Shown: positions 42,481 through 50,044, counted from the first letter of the stretch. The stretch: DNA of 64,000 nt from Paralysiella testudinis (GCF_016894345.1 NZ_CP069798.1:1013385-1077384), one strand, 5' to 3'. Made by a program: numbers and translations. Notes: generated from the letters alone by a model not told the origin.

Positions 42481-42591
42481 AAACAACCTAACTGCGTTGG
42501 CTCGCCTTAGCTCGAAGAGAACGATTTTGTAAGGTGCTAAAGCACCAAATAAGCCAGTTCCGCCTTGTTATCTTATTTTTTATGATTGGTA
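42469..42591. mobile_element. Correia-like miniature element, copy E (123 bp)
   Basis: TACCAATCCTAAAAACAACC to TATCTTATTTTTTATGATTGGTA with core ACTGCGTTGGCTCGCCTTAGC, GAGAACGATTTTGTAAGGTGC, CCGCCTTGTTATC. Intermediate length between copies A/D and C. The left end overlaps the coding end of the DUF2459 gene; the right end lies 40 bp before upp. Confidence 0.8.
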
Positions 42592-42631
42592 TAAACTCCA
42601 TCCAAATCTTGCAAAATCTGTAGAGACATCC

Positions 42632-43264
42632 ATGAACATCACCATTATCGAACACCCGCTGGTGCGCCACAAGCTGAGCCTGATGCGCGAAGCCGATTGC
42701 AGCACCTACCGCTTCCGCACCCTTACCAAAGAGCTGGCGCGGCTGATGGCCTACGAAGCCAGCCGCGATTTCGCCACCGAGGTTTTTACCCTGCAGGGCT
42801 GGTGTGGCGACATCGAAGCGCACCGCATCAAAGGCAAAACCGTCACCATCGTGCCGATTTTGCGTGCCGGACTGGGTATGCTGGACGGCGTATTGGATTT
42901 GATTCCCACCGCCAAAATCAGCGTGGTGGGTTTGCAGCGCGACGAAGAAACCTTGCAGCCGGTGTCGTATTTTGAAAAATTTGTCGACGATATGGACAAA
43001 CGCCCGGCTTTGATTATCGATCCGATGCTCGCCACCGGCGGATCTATGGTGGCCACCATCGATTTGTTGAAGAAAAAAGGCTGTAAAAACATCAAAGCGC
43101 TGGTATTGGTGGCCGCGCCCGAAGGTGTCAAAGTGGTGAACGAAGCACACCCGGACGTAACGATTTACACCGCCGCACTCGACAGCCATTTGAACGAAAA
43201 CGGCTACATCATCCCCGGCTTGGGTGATGCGGGCGACAAAATTTTCGGCACCAAGCACGAATAA
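42632..43264 (+). CDS. upp: Uracil phosphoribosyltransferase
   Basis: Salvages uracil with PRPP to UMP. 210 residues with [13 protein letters not shown], the [13 protein letters not shown] block, and the PRPP-binding loop [21 protein letters not shown] (about 128-148). The C-terminal uracil-binding [16 protein letters not shown] is also present. Full length. Its nearest upstream sequence is the right end of a Correia-like element. Confidence 0.96.
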   Translation: MNITIIEHPLVRHKLSLMREADCSTYRFRTLTKELARLMAYEASRDFATEVFTLQGWCGDIEAHRIKGKTVTIVPILRAGLGMLDGVLDLIPTAKISVVGLQRDEETLQPVSYFEKFVDDMDKRPALIIDPMLATGGSMVATIDLLKKKGCKNIKALVLVAAPEGVKVVNEAHPDVTIYTAALDSHLNENGYIIPGLGDAGDKIFGTKHE

Positions 43265-43343
43265 TATCGGCCAGAGCCGGGGTGTTGTTGCCTTTAATCC
43301 GCGCCAAATATTTGCCTTTGCGCAAATTAAGCTATTTTTTCCC

Positions 43344-43374
43344 ATCAAGGCACCTAAACGGGTGCCTTGATTTA
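43344..43374 (+). terminator. Terminator of upp
   Basis: ATCAAGGCACC/GGTGCCTTGAT with a 6-nt loop followed by TTAT, 80 bp after the stop. Confidence 0.75.
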
Positions 43375-43555
43375 TGTTATGTTTTCGGGTATTACTTTAA
43401 TTGCATAAGCTTGATGCCGAATGCAATGAACAGTTTTTATTTTGATGGATTCGAATGCGGTTTATTATTTTTTAGATTCGGTATTTTGATTAAGGCTGCC
43501 TGAAAACAAAAGGCATACTGCCACTGCTGCCGTAATGGCCTAGCTGGGAGATACA

Positions 43556-43915
43556 ATGAGAAATCAAGCAATTTTGGCGATATTGCAAAATCTGAATGCC
43601 GCACGTGATATTAATGCTTCGGCGGTGGTGTCAGTCGATGGCTTGTCGATGGCTTCTGCATTTCCGATGGATATGGATGAAGACCGCATCGGAGCGATGT
43701 CGGCAGCCATGGTGTCGTTGGCGGTACGGGTGGCCAAGGAAGTGATACAGGGGCGCTTGGATCATGCGATTGTGAATACCGACAATGGCTATATGCTGTT
43801 TTTTCAAGTTAACGAAAGTGTTTTGCTGGTTACCACTACACCGGCAGATGCCAAATTGGGGTTGGTTTTATACGATAGCCAAAATGCACTGCAAAGCTTG
43901 GCTGCGGTGCTGTAA
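43556..43915 (+). CDS. Roadblock/LC7-domain protein, paralogue 1
   Basis: 119-residue single Roadblock/LC7 domain: ILQNLNAARDINASAVVSVDGLSMASAFPMDMDEDRIGAMSAAMVSLAVRVAKEVIQGRLD, VNTDNGYMLFFQVN. Such proteins dimerise and bind small GTPases (for example MglB with MglA) or act as regulatory platforms. No MglA-type GTPase is in the window. GGGAGAT precedes the ATG. Separated by 697 bp of repeat-rich DNA from a clearly related paralogue at 44613. Confidence 0.88.
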   Translation: MRNQAILAILQNLNAARDINASAVVSVDGLSMASAFPMDMDEDRIGAMSAAMVSLAVRVAKEVIQGRLDHAIVNTDNGYMLFFQVNESVLLVTTTPADAKLGLVLYDSQNALQSLAAVL

Positions 43916-44612
43916 ACACAATGCTGCAAATCAATAACTGAAGATACGCACCCGTATCCAGTGTCACTATAGTTAAGGCTGCCTGAAGCATACAAATGGA
44001 TTGTCGGACCCGGTTCGGTCTTAAAAATCTATTGCATCTACGAAGGCAGATGCCTAGGCTGTGTCCTCATTTTAAATCTTGTTGAAAAATGACCCAATAT
44101 TTTGGCTATCTTGGCAATTTTCCAAAAGACAAACCATCGTTGTACGTCAATTTTTTGGCCTTTTGAGTGCAAAAAGGCCTATTTTCGTCTTCCTCCACAA
44201 ATGAGGACACACTCTAGTCTGAAGCAAGACTTCTGCTTCACGGCATACATCTATTACTTTTAATAACTGAAGATACGCACTCATTATAAGGCTGCCTGAA
44301 GCCCTCCACGGGTATTTCCGTTACACCTACGTAGGCAAGTACCCAGTTCAAAACACCGCTTTGATTCTAATAAAACAACGGAAGCCTTGCTTCAGACTGC
44401 GTATCTGCTTAACACAGGTGCAGCGGACACGGTAGCACAAGAATTTCAGTCAGCCTTAGCTGATATACTTAGCATGCAGTAGTTCATTAGGCCGTAAAAC
44501 AGAAAATTTGACTATCCTCAAGTAGGTATTGAAAATACCATGATAGTATGAATTCCTTTTTTCGTTTTGATTAAATGGCTAATATATTGTCATATTTTGG
44601 GATATTTAAATT
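43916..44612. other. 697-bp repeat-rich region between the two Roadblock genes
   Basis: No gene. It holds two copies of AATAACTGAAGATACGCAC (43933-43951 and 44262-44280), each followed within about 50 bp by an uptake sequence. A MITE-like element lies at 44054-44216. The last 100 bp are AT-rich and should carry the promoter of the second Roadblock gene. A third, diverged copy of the repeat (TGACTGAAGTTACGCAC) is at 46367-46383. Confidence 0.55.
44054..44216. mobile_element. Putative MITE or IS remnant with CTAG-GTGTCCTCATTT ends
   Basis: CTAGGCTGTGTCCTCATTT (44054-44072) and AAATGAGGACACACTCTAG (44199-44217) are inverted repeats matching at 17 of 19 positions. They bound about 163 bp with no coding capacity. 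CTAG at both outer ends could be a target duplication. The interior (TTTTTGGCCTTTTGAGTGC, AAAAGGCCTATTTTCG) looks like the ends of an insertion sequence whose transposase has been lost. The family is not recognised. Confidence 0.6.
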
Positions 44613-44978
44613 ATGAGTGATTCTGTTTTAAACGATATCCTGCAAAAATTGAACCAATCTGGCGAGATTGTTTCTTCCGCAGTGGTGTCCACCGATGGCT
44701 TACCTATTGCCGCCGCTTTGCAGACTGGGGTAGATGAAGACCGCATCGGTGCCATGTCTGCCGCCATGTTGTCGCTGGGCACTCGCTCAGCCAAAGAGGT
44801 ATTGCAAGGTACCCTCAACCATTCCATCATCCACACCGACAACGGCTATATGTTGCTGTTTCAGGCAGCCGATTCCATTTTGCTCACCATCACCACCACC
44901 CGCGATGCCAAGCTGGGCTTGGTGCTGTTTGAAGCCAAGCGTGCGCTAAAAGACATTGCCCGCCATTTTGGTGAGTAA
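44613..44978 (+). CDS. Roadblock/LC7-domain protein, paralogue 2
   Basis: 121 residues, same domain as the gene at 43556, with shared blocks SAVVSTDGLPIAAALQTGVDEDRIGAMSAAML, AKEVLQGTLNHSIIHTDNGYMLLFQ and TTRDAKLGLVLFEAKRAL. Heads a probable operon with a PAS protein (81 bp on) and a PhnD-like binding protein. An in-frame uptake sequence encodes part of LLFQAAD. Confidence 0.88.
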   Translation: MSDSVLNDILQKLNQSGEIVSSAVVSTDGLPIAAALQTGVDEDRIGAMSAAMLSLGTRSAKEVLQGTLNHSIIHTDNGYMLLFQAADSILLTITTTRDAKLGLVLFEAKRALKDIARHFGE

Positions 44979-45058
44979 GCCACCCATTGTTGTTTTCTTC
45001 CAGCATTGCAGGCTTTCTTTGCCTGCTTTAAATTCGATAACAAAAAGACGATACACAC

Positions 45059-45565
45059 ATGAACATTCATGATTTACAACCACCGCGGCCCACTGGCGGC
45101 ACAGTGGTTGAAAAAACACTGCATTACTTCAACGACAGCACGGCCCGCACTGTGTATGTTACCGATATCGAATTTCCCTATCCCGATGGCGAGCTCATTG
45201 TGTCGCGCACCGACACCAACGGCATTATCACCCATGCCAATCAGGTATTTGTGGACATCAGCGGCTGGCAGCGTGAAGAAATCATTGGCGCCCCGCACTG
45301 TATTTTGCGCCACCCCGATATGCCCAAAGCGGCCTATGCCGATTTATGGGCCACCATCCAGCGTGGTGAGCGCTGGATGGGCTATGTGAAAAACCTGCGC
45401 AAAGACGGCGGCTTTTATTGGGTGTACGCCACCGTGCTGCCCAATATTCGCCAAGGCAAGGTAATCGGCTACAGCTCCATCCGCCGCAAGCCATGCCGCA
45501 ACCAAGTGGCCGAAGCGGAAGCTTTATATGCCGCCATGCGCGCACAGGAGGGCAGCCATGTTTAA
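45059..45565 (+). CDS. PAS-domain protein, Aer-type sensor module
   Basis: 168-residue soluble protein with one PAS domain. It resembles the aerotaxis receptor Aer: ELIVSRTDTNGIITHANQVFVDISGWQREEIIGAPHCILRHPDMPKAAYADLW, then KNLRKDGGFYWVYATVLPN. Aer PAS domains bind FAD and sense redox; here there is no HAMP, membrane or signalling domain, so output must go through partners. Its end overlaps the PhnD-like gene by 8 bp. Confidence 0.87.
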   Translation: MNIHDLQPPRPTGGTVVEKTLHYFNDSTARTVYVTDIEFPYPDGELIVSRTDTNGIITHANQVFVDISGWQREEIIGAPHCILRHPDMPKAAYADLWATIQRGERWMGYVKNLRKDGGFYWVYATVLPNIRQGKVIGYSSIRRKPCRNQVAEAEALYAAMRAQEGSHV

Positions 45566-46304
45566 GATGATGGTGGTGCCGGACTACATGCCGGATCAAT
45601 TCAGCGCTTGGTATATGCTCAATACCCATTTGCAAAAAACCGCCGACATCAATATCGGCTTGGTGATGCCCGAATCGTTTGCCGAGGTGGCGCAGTTGCA
45701 AAAAGCCACCCCGGCGGCGATGATTTATGCCAACCCGTTTGATGCCGGCCATTATGTGCGCGACCAAGGTTACCGTCCGCTGGTGCGTCCGCGCGAGCAG
45801 TTCGACGAAGTGGTGTTGGTGTGCCCGGCGGATGCCGCCTATCAGCGCATCGAAGACTTACAGACTCCGCTGCGCTTGGCGGTATCGCACAACGAAGATG
45901 CCAACTTTATCGGCCAACGCCTGCTCGAGCCTGCCGGGCTGCCTGAAAGTGATGTCGAGCGCCAACACAAAGACAATTTTCTAATGGTGGCCTCTGCGGT
46001 GGCGCGCGGCCAGGCCGATGTGGGCATTGTGTCGGCGGATGTGTATGCGCAATTGAGCGACATTACCCGCAGTCGGCTTAAAGTATTGCTGCAAAGCCGC
46101 ATCAACGAAATCAGCCATGTGTGGCTTTACCTGCCGCAATGGCAAGCCGAAGCCGATGCCTTGCAGCCGATACTCACCGAGCTGCACACCGATGAACCGG
46201 GCCGCCGGATTTTAACCAGCTTGGGTATGCCTGCGGGCTTTGAAATCCTAGATGAAGAAAGTATGGAATTTATGATTGATTTGGTGGATACCCTGCGCGA
46301 TTAA
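45558..46304 (+). CDS. PhnD-like (phosphate/phosphite/phosphonate-type) binding protein without signal peptide
   Basis: 248 residues from ATG 45558 (GGAGGG upstream; overlaps the PAS gene). A type II periplasmic-binding fold of the PhnD/PhnD-like group: AEVAQLQKATPAAMIYANPFDAGHYVRDQGYRPLVRP, then IEDLQTPLRLAVSHNEDANFIGQRLL, ARGQADVGIVSADVY and LTSLGMPAGFEILDEESM. No signal peptide or lipobox, so it appears cytosolic and may act as a ligand sensor rather than a transporter component. No ABC permease is adjacent. Confidence 0.82.
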   Translation: MFKMMVVPDYMPDQFSAWYMLNTHLQKTADINIGLVMPESFAEVAQLQKATPAAMIYANPFDAGHYVRDQGYRPLVRPREQFDEVVLVCPADAAYQRIEDLQTPLRLAVSHNEDANFIGQRLLEPAGLPESDVERQHKDNFLMVASAVARGQADVGIVSADVYAQLSDITRSRLKVLLQSRINEISHVWLYLPQWQAEADALQPILTELHTDEPGRRILTSLGMPAGFEILDEESMEFMIDLVDTLRD

Positions 46305-46314
46305 AGGCTGCCAG

Positions 46315-46358
46315 AAAAAACGGTGCTGTGTGCTCTAGGGAGATACAGCACCGTTTTT
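46315..46358 (+). terminator. Terminator of the Roadblock-PAS-PhnD operon
   Basis: AAAAACGGTGCTGT and ACAGCACCGTTTTT with a 15-nt loop, 10 bp after the stop. Confidence 0.85.
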
Positions 46359-46457
46359 GATTTTGTTGACTGAAGTTACGCACCTGTTTATCAAGGCTGC
46401 CTGAAATGTAAAACCGTTATTGCCGAATCCGGTTCGGCAATGACAGATTCGATGGTT

Positions 46458-47852
46458 TCAGGCAGCCTTGGATGGCTGCCATAAACCGGCAGGCAAGGCT
46501 AAACACACGCTTAAGCCGCAGGGCGGTTCGGTGTTGTCCACGCTGATGTCGATATGCCACTTTTGGCACAAGGTAGACACAATGGCCAAGCCCAAGCCGC
46601 TGCCGTTTTCGCTTTGCCCGGCCACGCGGTAAAACGGCTCGAAAATCCGCTCGCGCTCGGCTTCTGCCACGCCGCAGCCGGTGTCGCTAACGCGGATGTA
46701 GAGGGTATTCTCAGCCGTGGTGCAGGCCACATCAATGCGGCCGTTTTTGGGGGTGTAGCGGATGGCGTTTTCGAGCAGGTTTTTGAAGATACTGCGCAAA
46801 TCGGCCGGGTCGATGGCCAGTGTGTAGTCGCTGGTGGACAACACGCCCATGTCGAGCTGTTTTTGTTCGGCCAGCGGCAGCAAGTCGGTATAAAGGCCGC
46901 GCAGCAAAGGCAGCATAGCGGTGCCGCTGCCCGGCTCGGTATGTTGGTTTTGCGCCCGAGCCATGTCCAGCAATTGGGTAAGCAATTGCTGGGTACGCTG
47001 TAAGCCGCTGCGGGCTTTGGCCAGCAGGGCGCGGCGGCCGGCTTCATCATCTGTACTGTGCTCCAATTGTGCCAGTTGCAGGGTTAGCGCGGTAATCGGG
47101 GTGCGCAGTTCGTGGGCGGCATTGGCAATAAAGCGTTTGTCGTGTTCTTGGGCTGCCTGAATCTGGATAAATTGGCGGTTAATTGCTTCCACCAGCGGGC
47201 GTACCTCGCTGGGCAGGCTGCGGGTGGGCAGCGGCGACAGTACGTTCTCACGGCGCTGGTCTACTTCATTACTCAATTGTTGCAAGCGGCGGAACAGGCT
47301 GTGGGTAAGCCAGCCGGTGAACAGCCACACCATGGGAATCAGTGCCAGCAACGGCCACATGCTGTTGCGTGCGCTTTCGGTGGCAATATGGTTGCGGTAG
47401 GCGGTTTGCTGGGCAATCACCACGCGGCTGTCGGGATGGTGGAAGGCATGGATGTACACCCGCCACGAGGTGCCACCACTGTTGAAGTCATAAAAGCCGG
47501 GCGCATATTTTTGCAATTGATGCTGAGCAATGGGGCTACCAAAAATCAGATTGAGACGCGGCGAGTTGATGTTTTGCACCACAATATCCGACACGGGAAT
47601 GGTGGCGGTGGATTCGGCCACCATATTTTCATCGCTTTCGGTATCGAGGTCTTGTTTCAATACCGGCTTGTGTGGGTCGAGCAAGCGGGCAATATGGCGC
47701 AACTGCACGTCTTGCAGTTCGTGTGCCTCCTGAAAGGCAGTGCGGTACGACAGCGCACCGGCCACCAATGCCATGGCCGATACCAGCAAGGACAAGCCCA
47801 CGGCCAGCCGCCAGCGCAAGGAGTAAATCAGTTTTTGGGTGCCACCAGCCAT
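46458..47852 (-). CDS. Sensor histidine kinase (QseC/BasS-like)
   Basis: 464-residue inner-membrane kinase. Two membrane segments (about 16-36 and 168-186) bracket a periplasmic sensor loop (about 37-167). A HAMP-like linker follows, then the H-box FIANAAHELRTPITALTLQLAQLE with phospho-accepting His (about 243-266), N-box FKNLLENAIRYTPKNG, and G boxes VSDTGCGVAEAER and GSGLGLAIV. An in-frame uptake sequence lies at about 47,152. Overlaps the response regulator gene upstream. The signal is unknown; MisS and QseC are relatives by architecture. Confidence 0.9.
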   Translation of the reverse strand: MAGGTQKLIYSLRWRLAVGLSLLVSAMALVAGALSYRTAFQEAHELQDVQLRHIARLLDPHKPVLKQDLDTESDENMVAESTATIPVSDIVVQNINSPRLNLIFGSPIAQHQLQKYAPGFYDFNSGGTSWRVYIHAFHHPDSRVVIAQQTAYRNHIATESARNSMWPLLALIPMVWLFTGWLTHSLFRRLQQLSNEVDQRRENVLSPLPTRSLPSEVRPLVEAINRQFIQIQAAQEHDKRFIANAAHELRTPITALTLQLAQLEHSTDDEAGRRALLAKARSGLQRTQQLLTQLLDMARAQNQHTEPGSGTAMLPLLRGLYTDLLPLAEQKQLDMGVLSTSDYTLAIDPADLRSIFKNLLENAIRYTPKNGRIDVACTTAENTLYIRVSDTGCGVAEAERERIFEPFYRVAGQSENGSGLGLAIVSTLCQKWHIDISVDNTEPPCGLSVCLALPAGLWQPSKAA

Positions 47853-48489
47853 CCCAGCCCCGTACGTTTTTAATCACTTCGCTACCCAATTTCTTGCGGA
47901 TGCCGTGGATAATGAATTCCACCGCATTGCTTTCCACTTCTTCATTCCAGCCGTAAATGCGCTCTTCCAGCTGCTGGCGCGAAAAAATAGTGCCCGGCTG
48001 CAATATCAGTGTGTGCAGCAGGGCGTATTCGCGTGCCGACAGGCGCAGGCTGTTGCCGTTGGCAGCGGCTTCACGCGTGGCCGGGTTCAGGCTGATGACG
48101 CCGTTGCCCAACAGGGGCGTGGCAGAACCTTGGCGGCGGCGCACTACGGCGCGGATGCGCGCCAGCAATTCTTCCGGCTGAAACGGCTTGACCACATAAT
48201 CGTCGGCACCCAAATCCAGGCCGTGGATGCGTTCATCCAGCGCATCGCGGGCAGTCACCAAAATCACCGCTGTTGTGCCGCCGCGTTGGCGCAAGCCTTG
48301 TAAAACAGCCAAGCCGTTTTGATGCGGTACGCTGATGTCGAGCAATGCCAGCGGATAGTCGTGGGTTTGCAGGGCGCTGGCGGCGGCATCGCCATCGGCC
48401 ACCCAGTCCACCGCATAACCGGTGGCTTTTAAGGTGTCGCGAAGCGCTTCGGCAATCATGGTGTCGTCTTCAAGCAGCAAAATTCTCAT
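47629..48489 (-). CDS. OmpR-family response regulator with apparent C-terminal frameshift
   Basis: The receiver domain is intact: LLEDDTMIAEALRDTL, phospho-acceptor Asp in ALLDISVPHQNG, Thr in LVTARDA, Lys in DYVVKPFQPEELLARI. The Trans_reg_C winged helix follows (LSAREYALLHTLILQPG, NAVEFIIHGIRKKLGSEVIKNVRG). After NVRG the frame continues with 70 unrelated residues to 47629. One extra base in the G4 run at 47858-47861 would restore the family ending (GLGWLVAPKN then stop at 47828), overlapping the kinase by 25 bp. The open frame shown is the sequence as given; the likely true end is 47828. Confidence 0.85.
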   Translation of the reverse strand: MRILLLEDDTMIAEALRDTLKATGYAVDWVADGDAAASALQTHDYPLALLDISVPHQNGLAVLQGLRQRGGTTAVILVTARDALDERIHGLDLGADDYVVKPFQPEELLARIRAVVRRRQGSATPLLGNGVISLNPATREAAANGNSLRLSAREYALLHTLILQPGTIFSRQQLEERIYGWNEEVESNAVEFIIHGIRKKLGSEVIKNVRGWDGWWHPKTDLLLALAAGRGLVLAGIGHGIGGRCAVVPHCLSGGTRTARRAVAPYCPLARPTQAGIETRPRYRKR

Positions 48490-48592
48490 GATGGATTATT
48501 ATCATCGGCCGCACGCAGCGGCAATGGTGCCAAGCCTACGCGCTTGCCGTAAAAAAGAAAAGCGGTGCAATAAACCACGCAGGCCATGAAAA

Positions 48593-48621
48593 ATACCGCT
48601 TCAGGCTGCCTGAAGCGGTAT
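48593..48621. terminator. DUS-centred perfect palindrome
   Basis: ATACCGCTTCAGGC, one central T, GCCTGAAGCGGTAT: 14-bp perfect arms around an uptake sequence, with a T-run on the minus strand side. Terminator for the Asr-like gene. Confidence 0.75.
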
Positions 48622-48673
48622 AAACACCCTGTGTTTCCAATCGTCTTGGCTGTTGGCAAACAGCGCTTGGCGA

Positions 48674-48907
48674 TTATTTCTTAGCTTCGGTTTTGGCCGC
48701 TGCTTTGGTTTTGTGGTGTTTGTTATGCTGTTTTTTGTGTGTGCCTTTTTCTTTTTTATGGTGCTCTGCTTTATGAGGTGCTGCCTTGGCTGGGGCGGCA
48801 GCGGCGGGTTTGGCGGCGGCCGGAGCGGCAGCAGTGCCTGCGGCAAAAGAGGCTACGGAAGTCATACCCAAAGCGGCGGCCAATAATACGGACATCAGTT
48901 TTTTCAT
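48674..48907 (-). CDS. Small secreted Ala/Lys/His-rich protein (acid-shock Asr-like)
   Basis: 77-residue precursor: signal peptide MKKLMSVLLAAALGMTSVASFA cleaved before AGTAAAP, then an Ala/Pro segment and a basic tail full of Lys and His (KAEHHKKEKGTHKKQHNKHH). Composition and layout resemble enterobacterial acid-shock protein Asr, a periplasmic proton-buffering or chaperone-like protein. Homology is not certain because composition dominates. CAGGAGT lies upstream of the start. It sits upstream of the two-component genes on the same strand and could be a target of that system. Confidence 0.72.
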   Translation of the reverse strand: MKKLMSVLLAAALGMTSVASFAAGTAAAPAAAKPAAAAPAKAAPHKAEHHKKEKGTHKKQHNKHHKTKAAAKTEAKK

Positions 48908-49226
48908 GCGATTAACTCCTGAGAGAAATTGAAATTAGCTGGTAAGCTCAAGCAAAACCGCAGTGGTTTTGTTGGATACAGAATAAGCAGGCAGACTTAG
49001 GCCAAACTTAGCGCCGATGTATATTTGTGTAAATATAGCGGGCGTGCTGGTGATGCACGTGTGCGGGCTGATGGAGATAATTAAATATTTGAATTTGTTT
49101 ATCTAATGATGGAAGTGGTATGTAAGCGAGGTGAATGGATACAGAAAAATGGCGCGAATTTTTTGAAAATTTGACGTTTTTAAATGCAAGAATACGGGCA
49201 AAAAAATAACCGCAGTGTGCGGTTAG

Positions 49227-49273
49227 TGGTGGCAGACCCAGGATCGAACTGGGGACACACGGATTTTCAATCC
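49227..49273 (-). other. 3' fragment of tRNA-Phe(GAA): left attachment junction
   Basis: Read on the minus strand: GGATTGAAAATCC (anticodon arm with GAA and only part of its 5' strand), variable GTGTG/GTC, a T arm CCCAG-TTCGATC-CTGGG, acceptor 3' strand TCTGCCA and CCA. The D arm and 5' acceptor strand are missing; AT-rich unrelated DNA lies there instead. Such a 47-nt 3' remainder is what tyrosine-recombinase integration into a tRNA gene leaves at the distal junction. The restored tRNA and the integrase should lie beyond the right edge. Confidence 0.8.
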
Positions 49274-49411
49274 TATATAAAATAATTAAGTATTTGATTT
49301 TAAATATATGTGATGCTTGCACATACAGCCACATACAGTATAAATCACCTACAGTTAGTCACAAATATGGCACACCGATTTTCGTAGATTTCGAATGATT
49401 GGTAGCACCAG

Positions 49412-49458
49412 AATGCAAATTTAAGCACCTTCGAAGGGTGTTTAAGTTTGCATTTTTT
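49412..49458 (+). terminator. Hairpin with T-run upstream of ssb
   Basis: AATGCAAATTTAAGCACC, loop TTCGAA, GGGTGTTTAAGTTTGCATT (with G-U pairs), then TTTTT, 28 bp before the ssb start. It is a terminator or attenuator of transcription entering the element from the left. Confidence 0.7.
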
Positions 49459-49486
49459 ATGCCCTGAATAAACATGGAGTACGCTC

Positions 49487-49960
49487 ATGACTGTGAACAA
49501 AGTCCAACTTATCGGCCGCCTCGGGCGCGACCCGGAAGTACGCTATATGCCCAACGGCGATGCCGTATGCCATTTTTCCATCGCCACTGAAGAACAGTGG
49601 AAAGACCGTGACGGCAACCGTCAAACCCGCACCGAATGGCACAGCATCGTGTTGTACCGCAAGCTGGGCGAAATCGCCGGGCAATATTTGCGCAAAGGTG
49701 GTTTGGTTTACATTGACGGACGCATTCAGAGCCGTAAATACACCGGCAAAGACGGGGTGGAACGTACTGCGTATGAAATCATCGGTAACGAAATGAAAAT
49801 GCTCGGCAGCAAGGAGCTTGGCGTGAAGGCTGCAAACCGCCCGGCTGAGGAGGCTCAACCTCAAGCTACACCGTCGGCAATGCCGCCTGTTGGTGGTCAA
49901 AGCAGTCAGCGGCCAGCCCCCGTACCTGTGGATGATATTGACGACGACATCCCGTTTTGA
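49487..49960 (+). CDS. ssb: Single-stranded DNA-binding protein (element-encoded)
   Basis: 157-residue SSB. OB fold with VNKVQLIGRLGRDPEVRYMPNGDAVCHFSIAT, WHSIVLYRKLGEIAGQYLRKG; a Pro/Ala/Gln linker; and the acidic partner-binding tip DDDIPF. Typical first gene of conjugative modules, protecting transferred single strands. This is probably a second copy beside a chromosomal ssb. Confidence 0.94.
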   Translation: MTVNKVQLIGRLGRDPEVRYMPNGDAVCHFSIATEEQWKDRDGNRQTRTEWHSIVLYRKLGEIAGQYLRKGGLVYIDGRIQSRKYTGKDGVERTAYEIIGNEMKMLGSKELGVKAANRPAEEAQPQATPSAMPPVGGQSSQRPAPVPVDDIDDDIPF

Positions 49961-50044
49961 GTGGGCTGAAAAGCTGCTCAACTTCTTGCAGACGGGAGTT
50001 CTGCTGAACAACCTTAATTTGAGCCAACCCATAAGGAAGTTTCA

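Larger units (their letters stand above)
48908..49486. other. Intergenic junction region between chromosome and integrated element
   Basis: 579 bp with no gene. It contains the Asr-like promoter region, the tRNA-Phe fragment (49227-49273), about 140 bp of very AT-rich DNA directly inside the element, and a hairpin (49412-49458) before ssb. Confidence 0.5.

Noticed and set aside
48653-48886. 77-codon plus-strand frame opposite the Asr-like gene
   Set aside because: Shadow of the Lys/His-rich gene; the minus strand has the signal peptide and Shine-Dalgarno.
49008-49334. 108-codon minus-strand frame across the tRNA fragment
   Set aside because: Reads through a recognisable tRNA 3' half and AT-rich junction DNA.
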